Assembly: GCF_905220565.1 (NCBI RefSeq)
Contig: NC_059394.1
Location: 5,029,501-5,093,500 of the forward strand
DNA length: 64,000 nucleotides
Origin: Melitaea cinxia
Lineage: Eukaryota > Arthropoda > Insecta > Lepidoptera > Nymphalidae
Direction: 5' to 3'
In this document: in pieces, positions 23,061 through 34,700 of the stretch
How positions within the stretch are numbered: position 1 is the first letter of the stretch
Layout of the letters: each line of letters begins with the position of its first letter
The notes under the pieces: model-generated
What the model was told of the DNA's origin: nothing
The model's database searches: none
Seen by the model: the letters and a program-made list of their open reading frames with translations, nothing else
Translations under genes and position numbers: made by a program

Positions 23061-23310
23061 TTCAGCCTGTAATATCCTACTACTGGGCATAGGCCTCTTT
23101 TCCCATGTAGGAGAAGGATCAGAGCTTAATCTACCACGCTGGCGAGTTGGCGGATATATTCCCTACTATGAGTAACGATCGCTATCAGGTGTACATGATA
23201 ACAACCGGGACCGACCTCTTAACGTGCTCTCCGAGGCACGGTGGGGAGACCCACAAATACTGCACAAACACCCAGACCACGGCAAACACCTTGGTTGGCG
23301 GATACAATAA
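23061..23310 (-). mobile_element. Short retroposon (SINE or LINE tail), GC-rich
   Basis: The sequence holds blocks well known to me from lepidopteran repeats: CTACTGGGCATAGGCCTC, CATGTAGGAGAAGGATCAG, GCTTAATCTACCACGCTGG, ATGAGTAACGATCGCTATCA, GGTGGGGAGACCCACAA and CACCCAGACCACGGCAAACA. The CTGGGCATAGGCCTC segment is related to the RTE tails elsewhere in the window, so the 3' end is at the left and the element is on the minus strand. It stops abruptly near 23300 and is 5'-truncated. Short frames within it are not genes. Confidence 0.75.
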
Positions 23311-26030
23311 TAGACAACTAATAATATTCAATAACAAATTTAATAATCGCAACAATTTAAAACATACAACACTTTTTACGTCCGTTAAACCTCCATAAAA
23401 TACAATATAATATTCAAGGTCCAAACGAAAACGAAAGTAATGATGGAGTCTAAAACCACTTTCGATGCATCTCATTTATACAAAAAAGAAGTAGCGGTCG
23501 GTGAAGCGAGTTTTACGTAAAACTTGATATTTGAGTTTAATAACATCTGTATTTGCGTACGTTTTGTTTACTTATGGTAATACTACATATTTTGCTTTAT
23601 TTTTTATTGGTTTAGGATGGATTTTATGGATTGGAAGATATTGTAGATTATTTAGTTGAATCTGTTCTTTAAACACATTAATGCCAAGATTATGATGATG
23701 ATGATGACGGTTACATTTCAATAGATCATTAAATATTTCTAAAAGACTGATAAAAATCTAGGATTTGATACACGTTTACATGGTATAGTTTACCATTTTT
23801 ATATTACCCATTAAAAGTAATTTTTACTTCAGTACCAAGCAGATGTTGATAATAATAATATTTTATTGGATATTAAAATTTGATTTGCATATTTAAAAAT
23901 ATTAAAAGTTTTTTAATTATTTCAATGAAAAACCTTAATAAAGAAGTAATTAAAGCTCAATAAAAAAATGTGCCAAAATGTCGAATTTACTGCTTAATTT
24001 TAATTGTATATCACGTCATAATAAAAATAATCTGAAAAATTCGTGATGTATCAATAAACATGCGGAATCTTGTTTTCATATATAAATAACATGGACACGA
24101 CTTTAGCATTGAAAAAATATTCAAAATATTTTAATAAATAAATTATTACTTTTTAATATCTTTAATTCAGATTCCATCTAAATAACGTCGAACGTAAATT
24201 GAATTTAGTTAATCGTCTAAATTGATTTCAAATTCAACATTTTATTAAGACATTTTTACCCTTATCTTTTTTACGACGAATGAAAAGTCTCTTTAATAAT
24301 AACTACTAACCAAAGTGACTGTAACAGTTTAACCACTAAAGGAATATTAATGTGACAAGGGCCTTTGATATTCGCAAAATAAAATTTACTAAACAAACAC
24401 TTTCTTTTTACGAGACAACATAAAACAATGCATTTACATATCCGTCGGAAACTAAAGACATCATTTCATTAAACAATCTTCTATGTTTGTTTTAAGAAAA
24501 AAAATCCCAAATAAGAACATGATGTCAGGGTACTTCGATCTTATAAGGGATCTCGTACGACGCAGGTAGAGAGTAGATTATTAGAGGTTATTTACCTTAT
24601 CCCTTACCAGAACTTTTGAATGGTTTCCAAAATTAGCGACAAAACGAGCGATGCAGTAATAAAATGTACGCGACCCTTTTTTAAATTTTTTATCTACAGC
24701 CATTAATCAATTAAAATTATGAATACCGTGTCAAAAATATAATAATCATACAGAATGACACATGTTTTGCTTTTTTTTTCAAATATCGTTTGCCTCAAAA
24801 TTGAAAACAAACCGCATAAATGAAAACATATAAAAAGGTATATTAGTGGTAATATCCTCTTTGGGTATATTTAATCCAAATTATTTTTAATTAAAGTCTT
24901 TTAAATAGTTAATATGGTTAACAAACTCTCGCTTAATCTTAGTTTTAAATGTCTACAAACTTAACGTTAGTGAAAAAATAAAATAAGGGAAAAGTAATAG
25001 ACAACATGTATTAAATAATTACATTTATATTGTGACATACAAATGGCAGCATTTTTATTAAATATTTATTTATTTATAAAAATTAAATTATATCTGATAT
25101 AATATTATATTCTGAGTGTACTCGTTTGTACAAAAATATTAATTTTTAATATAATATCTTATTAGGAATATAATTGTAATTCCAGTATTATGAAAAATTA
25201 CCCTTCGTTTTCAACTCCTACTCACACTTAACCGTTTTTTTAAGATTCATATTTACTATCTGTCAAATGTAAATTAAGTCAAATTCCTATTAATTCGTTC
25301 TAAAACGAATAAAAATTGCGAAATAAATTATCATTTCTTTCGTGTATGTTTTTCGTCCTTTATTTTGTTTAACATTCATTTAAATTCCGTTTATATAAAT
25401 ATTCACACGTGTTAACGTATTGTTGCAATAATGTCGTTATGACTGCTGTTTGTTGACTTGTGCCTAAGACTTCTTTTAACATGTTACTGTTGTTGTAGAC
25501 TTTTATTTATTTTTTTATGATTTATTTAATTCCTAAATTGTATAAAATTTGTGGTCTATATAGACATCACTTTAAGTGGCAAATTTGTTTTTTTTTTCAT
25601 ATTGTATGTCATACTTTTTATTTTAAATTAAATTTGTATTGATTATTAGATAGATAAAAGATTTAAAATACCAAAAGGTTTGTGACAGCCTATTTTACGA
25701 TTCCGCTTAAGAACGATGAAGTAACGAGAGGTCGTGTCAAGATTACAAATGACCTTTACGATATTATGACATTATATGATTTTATGATATTAGCATATTC
25801 GAAATATCGTTGGATTATTAATAAACCATGTAATTAGCTATGAAGCGTATTCGAATATTTCGTGCAACCACTCATTCGAAAACAATTTTAAATTTATTTT
25901 GTAAACAAAAATACTATTTCGAGAATATAGAACACTTAATGTGTGAAATGGTGTTTAACTGTGGTTTTATTTCATATTTAATAATAAAATAAATTGAAAT
26001 ATAAAATTTGTACAGGTTCCTAAACCTTGT
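23311..26030. other. AT-rich non-coding DNA
   Basis: No supported gene. A slightly GC-richer segment at 24535-24660 has no open frame of note. The rest is AT-rich unique sequence with T-runs. Confidence 0.5.
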
Positions 26031-26096
26031 AGAACTAAATTTTAATATATATATATATATTATATATTAATATATATAAACGCGAAAGGTCATTCA

Positions 26097-27165
26097 TCAC
26101 GAAATCTCCGAAACTATAACACCTACAAACTTGAAATTTGGCAGGTAGGCTCCTTATAGGAAGTAGACATCCGCTAAGAACGGATTTTACCAAACTCAAC
26201 CCCTAAGGGGGTAAAATGGGGGTTGGAAGTTTGTATGAGAGTCCCATGTTTTTGACGTAAGAGACTTGAAATTTAAATGTATGCTCTATAGATGGTAACA
26301 AGGTGTACAAATAATGTATCTTTAGAAATCAACTCCCTTTTGGGGTAAAAACGGGGGATGTTACGTTGACTCACTAATCACGAAATCTCCGAAACTATAA
26401 TACTTACAAACTTGAAATTTAGCAGGTAGGCTCCTTATAGGGCGTAAACTATTGCTAAGAATGGATTTGATGAAACTCGACCCCTAAGGGGGTAAAACGG
26501 GGGTTGGAAGTTGTATGAAAGTCCCATGTTTTTGAAGTAAGAGACTTGAAATTTAAAATGTATTCTCTATAGATGGTAACAAGGTGTCCAAATAATGTTT
26601 CTTAGAAATCAACTCCCTTTTGGGGTTAAAACGGGGGATGTTACGTTGACCCACTCATCACGAAATCTCCGAAACTATAACAGCTACAAATTTGACATTT
26701 GGCAGGTAGGTTCCATATAAAGCGTAGTCATATGCTAAGAACTGATTTAATGTAACTCGACCCTTAAAGGGGTAAAACGGGGGTTGGAACTTTGTATGAA
26801 AGTCCTATGTTTTTGAAGTAAGAGATTTGAAATTTAAAATGTATGTATAGATAGTAAAAAGGTATCCAAATAATGTATCTTTAGAAATCAACTCCTTTTT
26901 GGGGTTAAAACGGGGGATGGTAGGTTGACTCACTCATCACGAAATCTCCGAAACTATAACAGTTATAAACTTAAAATTTGTCAGGTAGGTTTCTTATAAG
27001 GCGTAGACATCTGCTAAGAACTAATTTTACGAAACTCGACCCTTAAAAGGGTAAAATGGGGCTTGGAAGTTTATATAAAAGTCCTATGTTTTTGAAGTAA
27101 GAGACTTGAAATTTAAAATGTATGCTCTATACATGGTGAGAAGGTGTTCAAATAATGCATCGTAA
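26097..27165 (+). repeat. Tandem array of about 280-bp Helitron-derived units
   Basis: The phrase TCACGAAATCTCCGAAACTA recurs at 26097, 26378, 26658 and 26937, giving periods of 281, 280 and 279 bp. Each unit also has GGCAGGTAGG (TCAGGTAGG in the last), CCCCTAAGGGGGTAAAA, CGGGGGTTGGAAG and TTTTGAAGTAAGAGACTTG-type blocks. The fourth unit is cut off by the Helitron at 27166, whose own start carries a related ACTCATCACGAGAACTC phrase and a related CTAAGGGGGTTTAATTGGGG block. The array thus looks like an amplified internal part of a related Helitron. A TA-rich stretch at 26040-26080 precedes it. No coding sequence. Confidence 0.9.
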
Positions 27166-27928
27166 TCTATATATATAAAAGAGAAAGATCACTGACTCAC
27201 TCATCACGAGAACTCAAAAACTGCTGGATGGTCCATTCATCCAGGATGGACAAAGATAAAATTTGGCAGGGAGGTAGATTATAATTAATAGACGTCCGCT
27301 AAGAACGGATTTTGCGATATTCCACCGCTAAGGGGGTTTAATTGGGGTTGATAGTTTGTATGAAACTTATACAGCAGGGTCGGTTTAAAGCAAAATAACC
27401 GCGTTGCAACCCTATGTGTTCAAGAAACATTTATATTGATCACTTATAAGTAGTACAAAAAAATATATTTTTTACAGTATCCAACCTTTACGTTACTAGA
27501 ATACTTTTTATTTACCCCTGTCTTCACGGAGTCACGGAGGAGCGTGCGTTACGCTATTCTGTGACATATAGTTACGTAGAACCATATTAAAAACTGAATT
27601 GCATGCAGTATATTTAAACATATTTACACTACAATACTACATTATTACTACATTATTTCATACCACAATTCTGACGAATTCAACGAACCATTTTGTTAAA
27701 CGCGACGCGCGCTTCACGCGCACGTAAAGTCCCCAAAAGTGTATGTGATCGATTCCCTCAAAATCTACGAAACGGATTTTCATGCGGTTTCATCAATGGA
27801 GAGAGGGCTTCAAGAGGAAGGCTTATGGAACGGCTAAGCCGATTATGATGAGAGTTTCACTGGAAGTTTGCCGGAAAAACTTTGTGTCACACTGATTTCA
27901 ACGCGGGCGAAGCCGCGGGCACAGCTAG
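27166..27928 (+). mobile_element. Non-autonomous Helitron-like element, 763 bp
   Basis: It begins A|TCTATATATATAAAAGAGAA and ends with the GC hairpin GCGGGCGAAGCCGCGGGC followed by ACAGCTAG|T. The near-terminal hairpin a few bases before CTAG is the defining Helitron 3' feature and is intact here. There is no target-site duplication and the A/T insertion rule is obeyed. No Rep or helicase sequence is present. It directly follows the 280-bp array, with which it shares sequence. Confidence 0.85.
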
Positions 27929-29379
27929 TATATATATATAATTTAGTTCAGTTTAGTTAGTTATAAGTTATCCGTCACTTATACAAGAAATATTTATATG
28001 TATTGACAACAATGATAATTATTATTAAACTTTATTATACACGTAGTACTAAACATATACTAAACAGTATATAAATTATGTTTACACTATAGAAACAATA
28101 AATAATTCTCTTCTTTATAATCTGTTAAAGCATAGCCACGAGCCCAATACGTAATTCATTTTGTAAAGTTTCTCTTTAATCGCACTTATTATTTATTTCA
28201 GCAACTTATAACATAATGATTATAGCACGTATTTCGAACAATTATTATTATAGCTACGTATAGAACAAGCAAACTTAGCATTTATCTGCGAATTTTAAGT
28301 GCTAAATTCGATTACAAAACAATGTTGAACGAAAAAACGATGAAGCATCAAAATTATCTAAATAAATATTGTTATACCAATTTCATCGTTATTGCCCGTG
28401 TACACAGTTAATATATTTGTATATTTTAATTTGCGTATTAGACGTCATGTGGGCCTTGGTACAGTACATTAACTTAGAATTGCGTGCTTTGAGTAGTATG
28501 CCAATTGCACGCACACTCATTGCTTCCGTAAATATCGCCCACCTACAAAACAGTACTAATAAATTGAGTATGGAGTTACGGTAATAGCAAGGAATCATTA
28601 AAAATATAATTAAAAACTGATATTATTTAATAACTTTTTTTAAGATTAGTCAATTACCGATAGATCTATTATTTAGGTAAATTGTTTGTGTTTATTCTTA
28701 TAACAGAATTTTTACATATTTTCAGGTACCGTTTTATTTCATTAGCATCGCCAAAATTACAAATAAAAATGTGTTATACTATTATTCAATCTGACGCTAT
28801 GTCAAGTTTTCATAATTAAGATATGTTGAAATTATAAGAGATTCACAGTAAGAAATATAAAGCATAACTAAGTAGATTGATGTGATACATAATATATTTA
28901 GAAAAATATTTCGGAGAAATTTTTTGTTTGTATATATTTTGTGAATTTACTAAAAGCACTTACAATATAAAACCTTAAACTACAAAACGAAAATTAGAAA
29001 AAGAAAAAACAGTTTATTTTTGTTAATATGATAATTGTAGGACGTTTATATCTGAAGCTATACGAATTTTTAACACTAAATAAATCTTATGTACTTAAAT
29101 AAATTTTAATTTAAAAAACAAACAAACATAACAATCTATGTGCTATTTGCCAAAGGTTAATAAACAAAAAACTGTTAAGTTACCTTTCAAAAACGCGAAA
29201 ATAACAAACTACTACTAGACATTTATCGATAAACACCTAACAACTGTATAGATGTTGCGTTTTTGCTCTGCACCTACTTAATGCGTGAATATCAATGAAT
29301 ATTGTTACAGATCAGCGCTATTCGAAAAACTCGTATAGCATAATGTCATAGCTTTTTGAATCTTACATTTGTTGACTGA
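27929..29379. other. AT-rich non-coding DNA
   Basis: No supported gene. A less AT-rich patch at 28440-28590 is open on both strands but shows no domain; the two overlapping frames argue for chance. Confidence 0.5.
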
Positions 29380-29446
29380 CTAGCTGTTCCCTGCGCGCGC
29401 TGCTACTCTTTTCCTTTTGGCCGTACCAACTCAGAAACCTTTGTGG

Positions 29447-30584
29447 CCTGCAGGCAGCTATATTCCGGAGTCTGCCGGAGTATGGCGACGTACGGTGCCC
29501 CGGTTTGGGCGGATCGCCTCACTGCGAAGAATAAGGCCGCACTGCGGTCGGCGCAGAAGATCATCGCGGTGAGGGTGATTCGGGGGTATCGTACGGTATC
29601 GTGGGCTGCAGCTACTGCTCTAGCTGGCGACCCCCCGTGGGAGCTCGTGGCGGAGGTCCTTGCCGAGACCTACTCATACGTCTCGGGTAGGAGGGCTCTC
29701 GGTGAGAAATTCACGTTGGACGGGATCCTACGGGTGCGCCGGATGGGGCAAGAAGCATTAATGCGGAGGTGGGGGGAGGACCTGTTGGAGCAGCCGTATG
29801 GCACTCGCGTAACGGCTGCCTTGCGCCCGGTCCTTGAGCGGTGGATGCGCCGTAAGCGCAAACCCCTCACCTTCCGTCTGACGCAGGTTCTCACCGGGCA
29901 CGGCTGCTTTGGTGAATACTTGTGTCGGACGGCCCAAAGGGAGCCGACGACTGAATGTCACGATTGTGGCGCGGCGGTGGACTCTGCCCAGCACACCCTC
30001 GAGGTGAGCCCGAGATGGGCGGCGCTACGTCGCGATCTGACGACAGTCCTCGGAGGGGACTTGTCACTACCGAGCGTTATCACCGCGATGCTCGGTGACG
30101 ACGAGTCCTGGAAGGCGATGGTCTCCTTCTGCGAGACAGTAATGTCCCAGAAGGAGAACGACGAGCGGATGAGAGAGGGGGCCGCCGACGAGGCCTCCGT
30201 CCGCAGGCGACGAACGGGGGTGCGTAGGAGGCGCTACTTAATGCACCTCCAGTAACGCCCCTGTGCCCATGTCGGGCCGGGATGGGAACCCGATCCTGCT
30301 AGACATGGCGTCGTCGGGATTGTTCAGAGGTGAGCCGGACAGTCCCATGGAGGAGAAGTCTGGTCTTTTCGCCGAGGCCAGCCTGTCGCTGGAGGGATCC
30401 TGTTGCCTGCAGTTCCGGGACCCTCCAATTAAAGCGGCTGAAGGCTCCCGCAGGGGTTTTGGTCGGTAGTGCACCCCCAAGTGCTAAGCCGACATACGGT
30501 CTAGGAATGCCTACCCGGGCATCCTGGATATCACCCGTAAATGGGTTACCCTGCGATATCAAAAAAAAAAAAAAAAAAAAAAAA
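29447..30584 (+). mobile_element. 5'-truncated R1-clade LINE nested in a Helitron
   Basis: The insert is bounded by a 13-bp target-site duplication, GAAACCTTTGTGG, at 29434-29446 and 30585-30597, and ends in a 24-base poly-A at 30561-30584. These are the marks of target-primed reverse transcription. The region is far richer in G+C than its surroundings. It carries the C-terminal end of the polyprotein and a roughly 300-bp 3' UTR; the endonuclease and reverse transcriptase core are missing. Short frames in the 3' UTR (30263-30607) on both strands are not genes. Confidence 0.92.
29449..30255 (+). pseudogene. C-terminal part of an R1-clade LINE ORF2 protein
   Basis: The frame is open from the truncation point to TAA at 30253. 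It starts after the RT catalytic motifs, in the part resembling RT thumb and linker (SMATYGAPVWADRL, SAQKIIAVRVIRGYRTVS), which in R1-clade proteins follows the polymerase. A C-terminal zinc-finger-like motif follows: LTGHGCFGEYL, then CHDC at 29956-29967, and HTLEVSPRW with the histidine at 29992. The last expected cysteine, in HTLEVCP-like family sequences, is serine here (AGC at 30007-30009). The end is Arg-rich. No frameshift is seen, so the copy is fairly young, but it is dead by truncation. The subfamily is not determined. Confidence 0.85.
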
Positions 30585-30699
30585 GAAACCTTTGTGGGCT
30601 CATGCAAAACACTTTGCTGCAGATCATGACATGATCAAATGCATAGTTTACGATTCTATAGAGGACATACAGACAAACATTCGTTTGTATATGTATAGA

Positions 30700-31395
30700 T
30701 TAGTTTAGTTTAGTTAATTTATTTCTTACAAGCATGTGTTACATAATGAATTTACTTAAAAGAGACTAACCAAAAGAAACATAATTTCAGTAACACAATC
30801 CGTATGATACAGCTCTCCGGCGCCCTATATTATACCTCGTCAGATGCACTTTCCCGCTCTCAGGAAGTACGTAATTATGGCATAATATGTGCTCTGTTTT
30901 GCCAATGGCATCTGTCGGAAGGAAAACAATGCCATATTCTCTTGCCCCCTGTGAAAATCCAGTTGCGTATAATGAAGAAAGGCACGGAAATATTTTACGG
31001 TATTTTCGCATACAAAAGATTGTGTCAAGTTATGTCTTCATTAGTTTCATTAGTCTATTATGTATCTTCCTTTGATTTTTTTTTTATTTATTTATATTTA
31101 TTTTTGTGTTCAGTTAAAAAATGAATATGGCCACATTTTCTATAAATTTATACTTTTGTCGTTTAACTGGAAAGTCTGTTGAATCGTTTCTACGCATGCG
31201 TGATTGAATTTTTATTTATGTGACATCTGTTTTATAAAATATTTACTGCGCAAAATTTAAACACGGATTGAAACTAAAAAGTAAAAATAATCTACATAAA
31301 CCATTATATAAAGTAAAACCTTTTTTAGTAAACATCTAACTAATCTTTTTAATATTTTTAACATCTAATTGGGACGTGAAATTTTCTTAAAAAGG
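30700..31395. other. Non-coding DNA, one GC-richer patch
   Basis: A patch at 30790-31020 is open in several overlapping frames on both strands. None shows a known domain, none is bounded by good splice sites, and the competing frames cannot all be real. I do not call a gene. The rest is AT-rich. Confidence 0.45.
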
Positions 31396-31406
31396 CCTTA
31401 AGAGTA

Positions 31407-31750
31407 TCATCATCATCATCATCATCATCACAGCCTATACAGTCCACTGCTGGACATAGGCCTCCACAAGTTTACGCCTAAAATAACGTGAACTCATGTG
31501 TTTTGCCCATAGTCACCACGCTGGGCAGGCGGGTTGGTGACCGCAGTACTAGCTTTGTCGCACCGAAGACGCTGCTGCCCGTCTTCGGCCTGTGTATTTC
31601 AAAGCCAGCAGTTGGATGGTTATCCCGCCATCGGTCGGCTTCTTAAGTTCCAAGGTGGTTGTGGAACCTTGTTATCCCTTAGTCGCCTCTTACGACACCC
31701 ACGGGAAGAGAGGGGGTGGCTAAATTCTTTAGTGCCGTAGCCACACAGCA
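31407..31750 (-). mobile_element. SINE with RTE-type (ATG)n tail
   Basis: An 11-bp target-site duplication, CCTTAAGAGTA, lies at 31396-31406 and 31751-31761, so the 344-bp element is complete as inserted. On the minus strand the head holds GTGGCTACGGCACTAAAG, CACCCCCTCTCTTCCCGTGG and GTCGTAAGAGGCGACTAAGG. The body holds CCGAAGACGGGCAGCAGCG. The 3' part is GGAGGCCTATGTCCAGCAG, TGGACTGTATAGGCTGTG and an ATG repeat, the same tail as the RTE LINE at 19.3 kb. This fits SINEs mobilised by RTE machinery; the head resembles what I remember of the Heliconius Metulj SINEs, not verified. It has no protein. Confidence 0.88.
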
Positions 31751-31761
31751 CCTTAAGAGTA

Positions 31762-34700
31762 AGTCCTTTTTAATTTTAAGCAGTTATTCTCACGCTTTCT
31801 TCTCAGCTTACCACTCCAGCGAATATAGTAAATAGCGAATATAATAGCTATACTATTATTTTTCACTGAATTTTTTGTTCAATAATAATAAAATATAGCC
31901 TCTATCACTCCTGAATAGTGTAGCTTTCTGTTAGTGAAAGAATTTTAATAATCTGATCAGTATTTGCAAAGATTACCCCCTACAAACAAACAAAGTTAGA
32001 AACTTTATAATATTAGTATAGATTATTATTCGTCTCTTCTCTTTGTGTAGTTGGGTAAAATATCTGTGACATTTTGATATTATTGAACGAAACAATAATA
32101 ATAATAATAATAATAAATGTATACATATATAAAAATGTATTCATTGGGATATTAATCCATAGTTAATTTTTGATTGTACAACTTAAATGGTAATGGAAAA
32201 ATCATTATAAAAATTGACGCAGCAAATAATAATATTAGCTCAGACTAATTTTAACTAATTCGATTATTTGTAGTAATGTAGACGTTTTTGTTTTGAACTT
32301 TGTATGTGCTAAACCTGCACATAAAAGATTTCGAGATTTCACAATTACTTGACAGTAAAACAAGCTTTTAAAAAATTGTGTAAACATATTTCAAGGGTAA
32401 ATATAAACTATGTGAAAATAATTTAACTTTTGGACAAAGAAAAAAAGAGAATTAAAGTAATTTTTATGTAATTTCATGTATTTGACAAATACTTCTAGAA
32501 AATAAAAAATAAAAAATAATTGATGACTAATTAAAATAAAATCAAAAGACCTCGTCCATGCTATAATATATTACATGATCAGTGATACAATTCCTTAAAC
32601 GATTAAAAAATGAAAAACCTGCAACTTTTATGGTAAAACATGCGTTCCTTGAACGAATCTCTTAGAACTCTGAAGGTTTTCAAGTTGGATGTATCTTTGA
32701 CATTATAAGAAACGAACCATCTTCACACAAATAACTCTAGTTTTTAGAAGTTGTTTCTCTCGATGGAAGAAAATTTTTAAGGAATCAATTCCATTAATAG
32801 TATAATGATTGTAAAATTGTTTATGGTTTGTATTTAAAAGTGTTCTCAAGCTTTTCCAGAGTAAAGATTTAGAACATTTTTTAAATATAATGTAGATGAC
32901 AAACACGGGACAAAATATTCAGAAAAAGAGGCATTAATTATTCTCTCTACAACGTGTTTCTACTATTAATAATGTGAAAGCTTGTACAGATGCTTATATG
33001 ATAAAAACTGAACTGATTACTTTTGTTCTAGAAAGATGTATCTTTTAAGTAGGATATTTTAATACAAACCAAATCACGGGCAAAAGCCAGTACACATATC
33101 GAAAACATCAATAATAACTATTGTATTCGTATAACAATAAATTAAAAAAAAATTCAAATGAAATTAAAAGTAACATACTTCTATTGTACATTATGAAATT
33201 ATTTGTCCTATATTAGCGATAACCGTCATAAGGGTGTACTAATATATCATCAGTACAATAACGAGGATCATCGTTAAAAGTGAGCCACTACATTTGTAAA
33301 GTTTCGTAAACGCTAAGTGCTTGGTAATTTTTCACAACGTACGTATGAAGACGGAATAAATTAGCAATTATGACACTTATTGCAAACAATAAAAGAGTGA
33401 TAATGCAACAGAATGTCAAAAAACTGCAAATAACAGAAAACTTGCCACAAATATGTTAAATATTTTTCTTTGTTATTTTTGTCTATTAATATGGTAATAG
33501 TAAAAAGTTTGTTTTGTTTGAGCATACCATTCTCAGGACTATATCGGTTTAGCATAATATTTTTAAAATAACTTCGCTCTCTTTTAGTCAAAAAAAACTG
33601 TGTAATTATGTTGTTTTTATTTTTATGTTTCAAGTAGGTAATAAGTTTTAAATAGAAATGGATACTTTGTTGGCTTAAATATTGTTATTGTTTTGTGAAA
33701 TAATTGTATTAGTGTGCTCTGTTTTTTTTCCAATAAAACAAAAAATATATATGATATACAAGAACTACTAATAATTTGTGGGAAAAATTAACCGTTAGGA
33801 ACCAAACTTAGACACTGATTAAAAGATAGAATTTTCCAATCGTCATGAATCAATCATTATTTTATTTATAAGAACTAGCAATACACTTGCAAATAATTCG
33901 CACTAAATAATTTTAATAATTAATTAATTTACAAAAACAAAAGCGATAATGTTTTTTACTTGTTGAAGCCAGGTGCCGGTAGAGCAAACAATTATATATA
34001 ACATGATATAGTTATGTGGAGTAATTGTGAGGTTTTTTTTTTCTAAAAAGAGAGGCAAACATCTTAACCTTAACGTATTAACATATATGATGATTTTAAT
34101 AAGTAACTACTGAACGAATTTTTACACATATTGTTTTTTTCTTGTATTACCTGAGTATTGTATATCTATATTTGAACATATGCAATAAAGCACATGAAAC
34201 ATATGCAAAAAAAAAGCATTTCGAACAAACAAATCATCGTTTTTTTATCCATACAGAAGGTTAAATAAAATAAATATAGACATTAGCTATTGTGACAAGT
34301 ATCAAAATTTATTGAGAGTCAAATCGTGAGGAACTTCTAGCTTAAATGTAGGTTCTAGATTTTACCCAAATAGAAATCTAAAATCGTAGTTGAACATAGT
34401 CATTGTACAACTAGACAAAAAACATACATCGATAACTATAGAAAGAAATATGAAAGTTTATAAATCTTTCCATTCAACTTAATGATTATCAGAATTAGAA
34501 AATGCTTTGAGTATATACTCGTTATTTGAGTATAGACTTACTGACGTAGAATCAATGAAGGAATAAATAACTAATAAGTTACTATTAATATTATCTTTTT
34601 TAATCTTTTGTCTACGATGTCAAAAGTATGCAAGCTTAACTGTGAAACAAACCGGTTGTTATTGCCGTGACGTGAATTTCAATAAAATTTGAATGTACAG

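Larger units (their letters stand above)
29380..30699 (-). mobile_element. Helitron-like element, interrupted by an R1-clade LINE
   Basis: On the minus strand it starts A|TCTATACATATACAAACGAA (30699) and ends GGGAACAGCTAG|T (29380). Without the insert at 29447-30584 and one copy of the duplicated 13-bp target it is about 170 bp. It is the same family as the 132-bp element at 59578-59709: both share the CTCAGAAACCTTTGTGG segment, the GATCATGACATGAT region and the GC-rich CGCGCAGGG block next to the 3' end. It is non-coding. Confidence 0.85.

Noticed and set aside
30238..30629. Overlapping frames of 68-102 codons on both strands
   Set aside because: They lie in the 3' UTR and poly-A of the R1-clade LINE; GC-rich DNA yields open frames by chance.
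30787..31124. Four overlapping frames of 62-106 codons on both strands
   Set aside because: Mutually incompatible frames without a known domain, splice sites or promoter. A decayed gene is possible but not supported.
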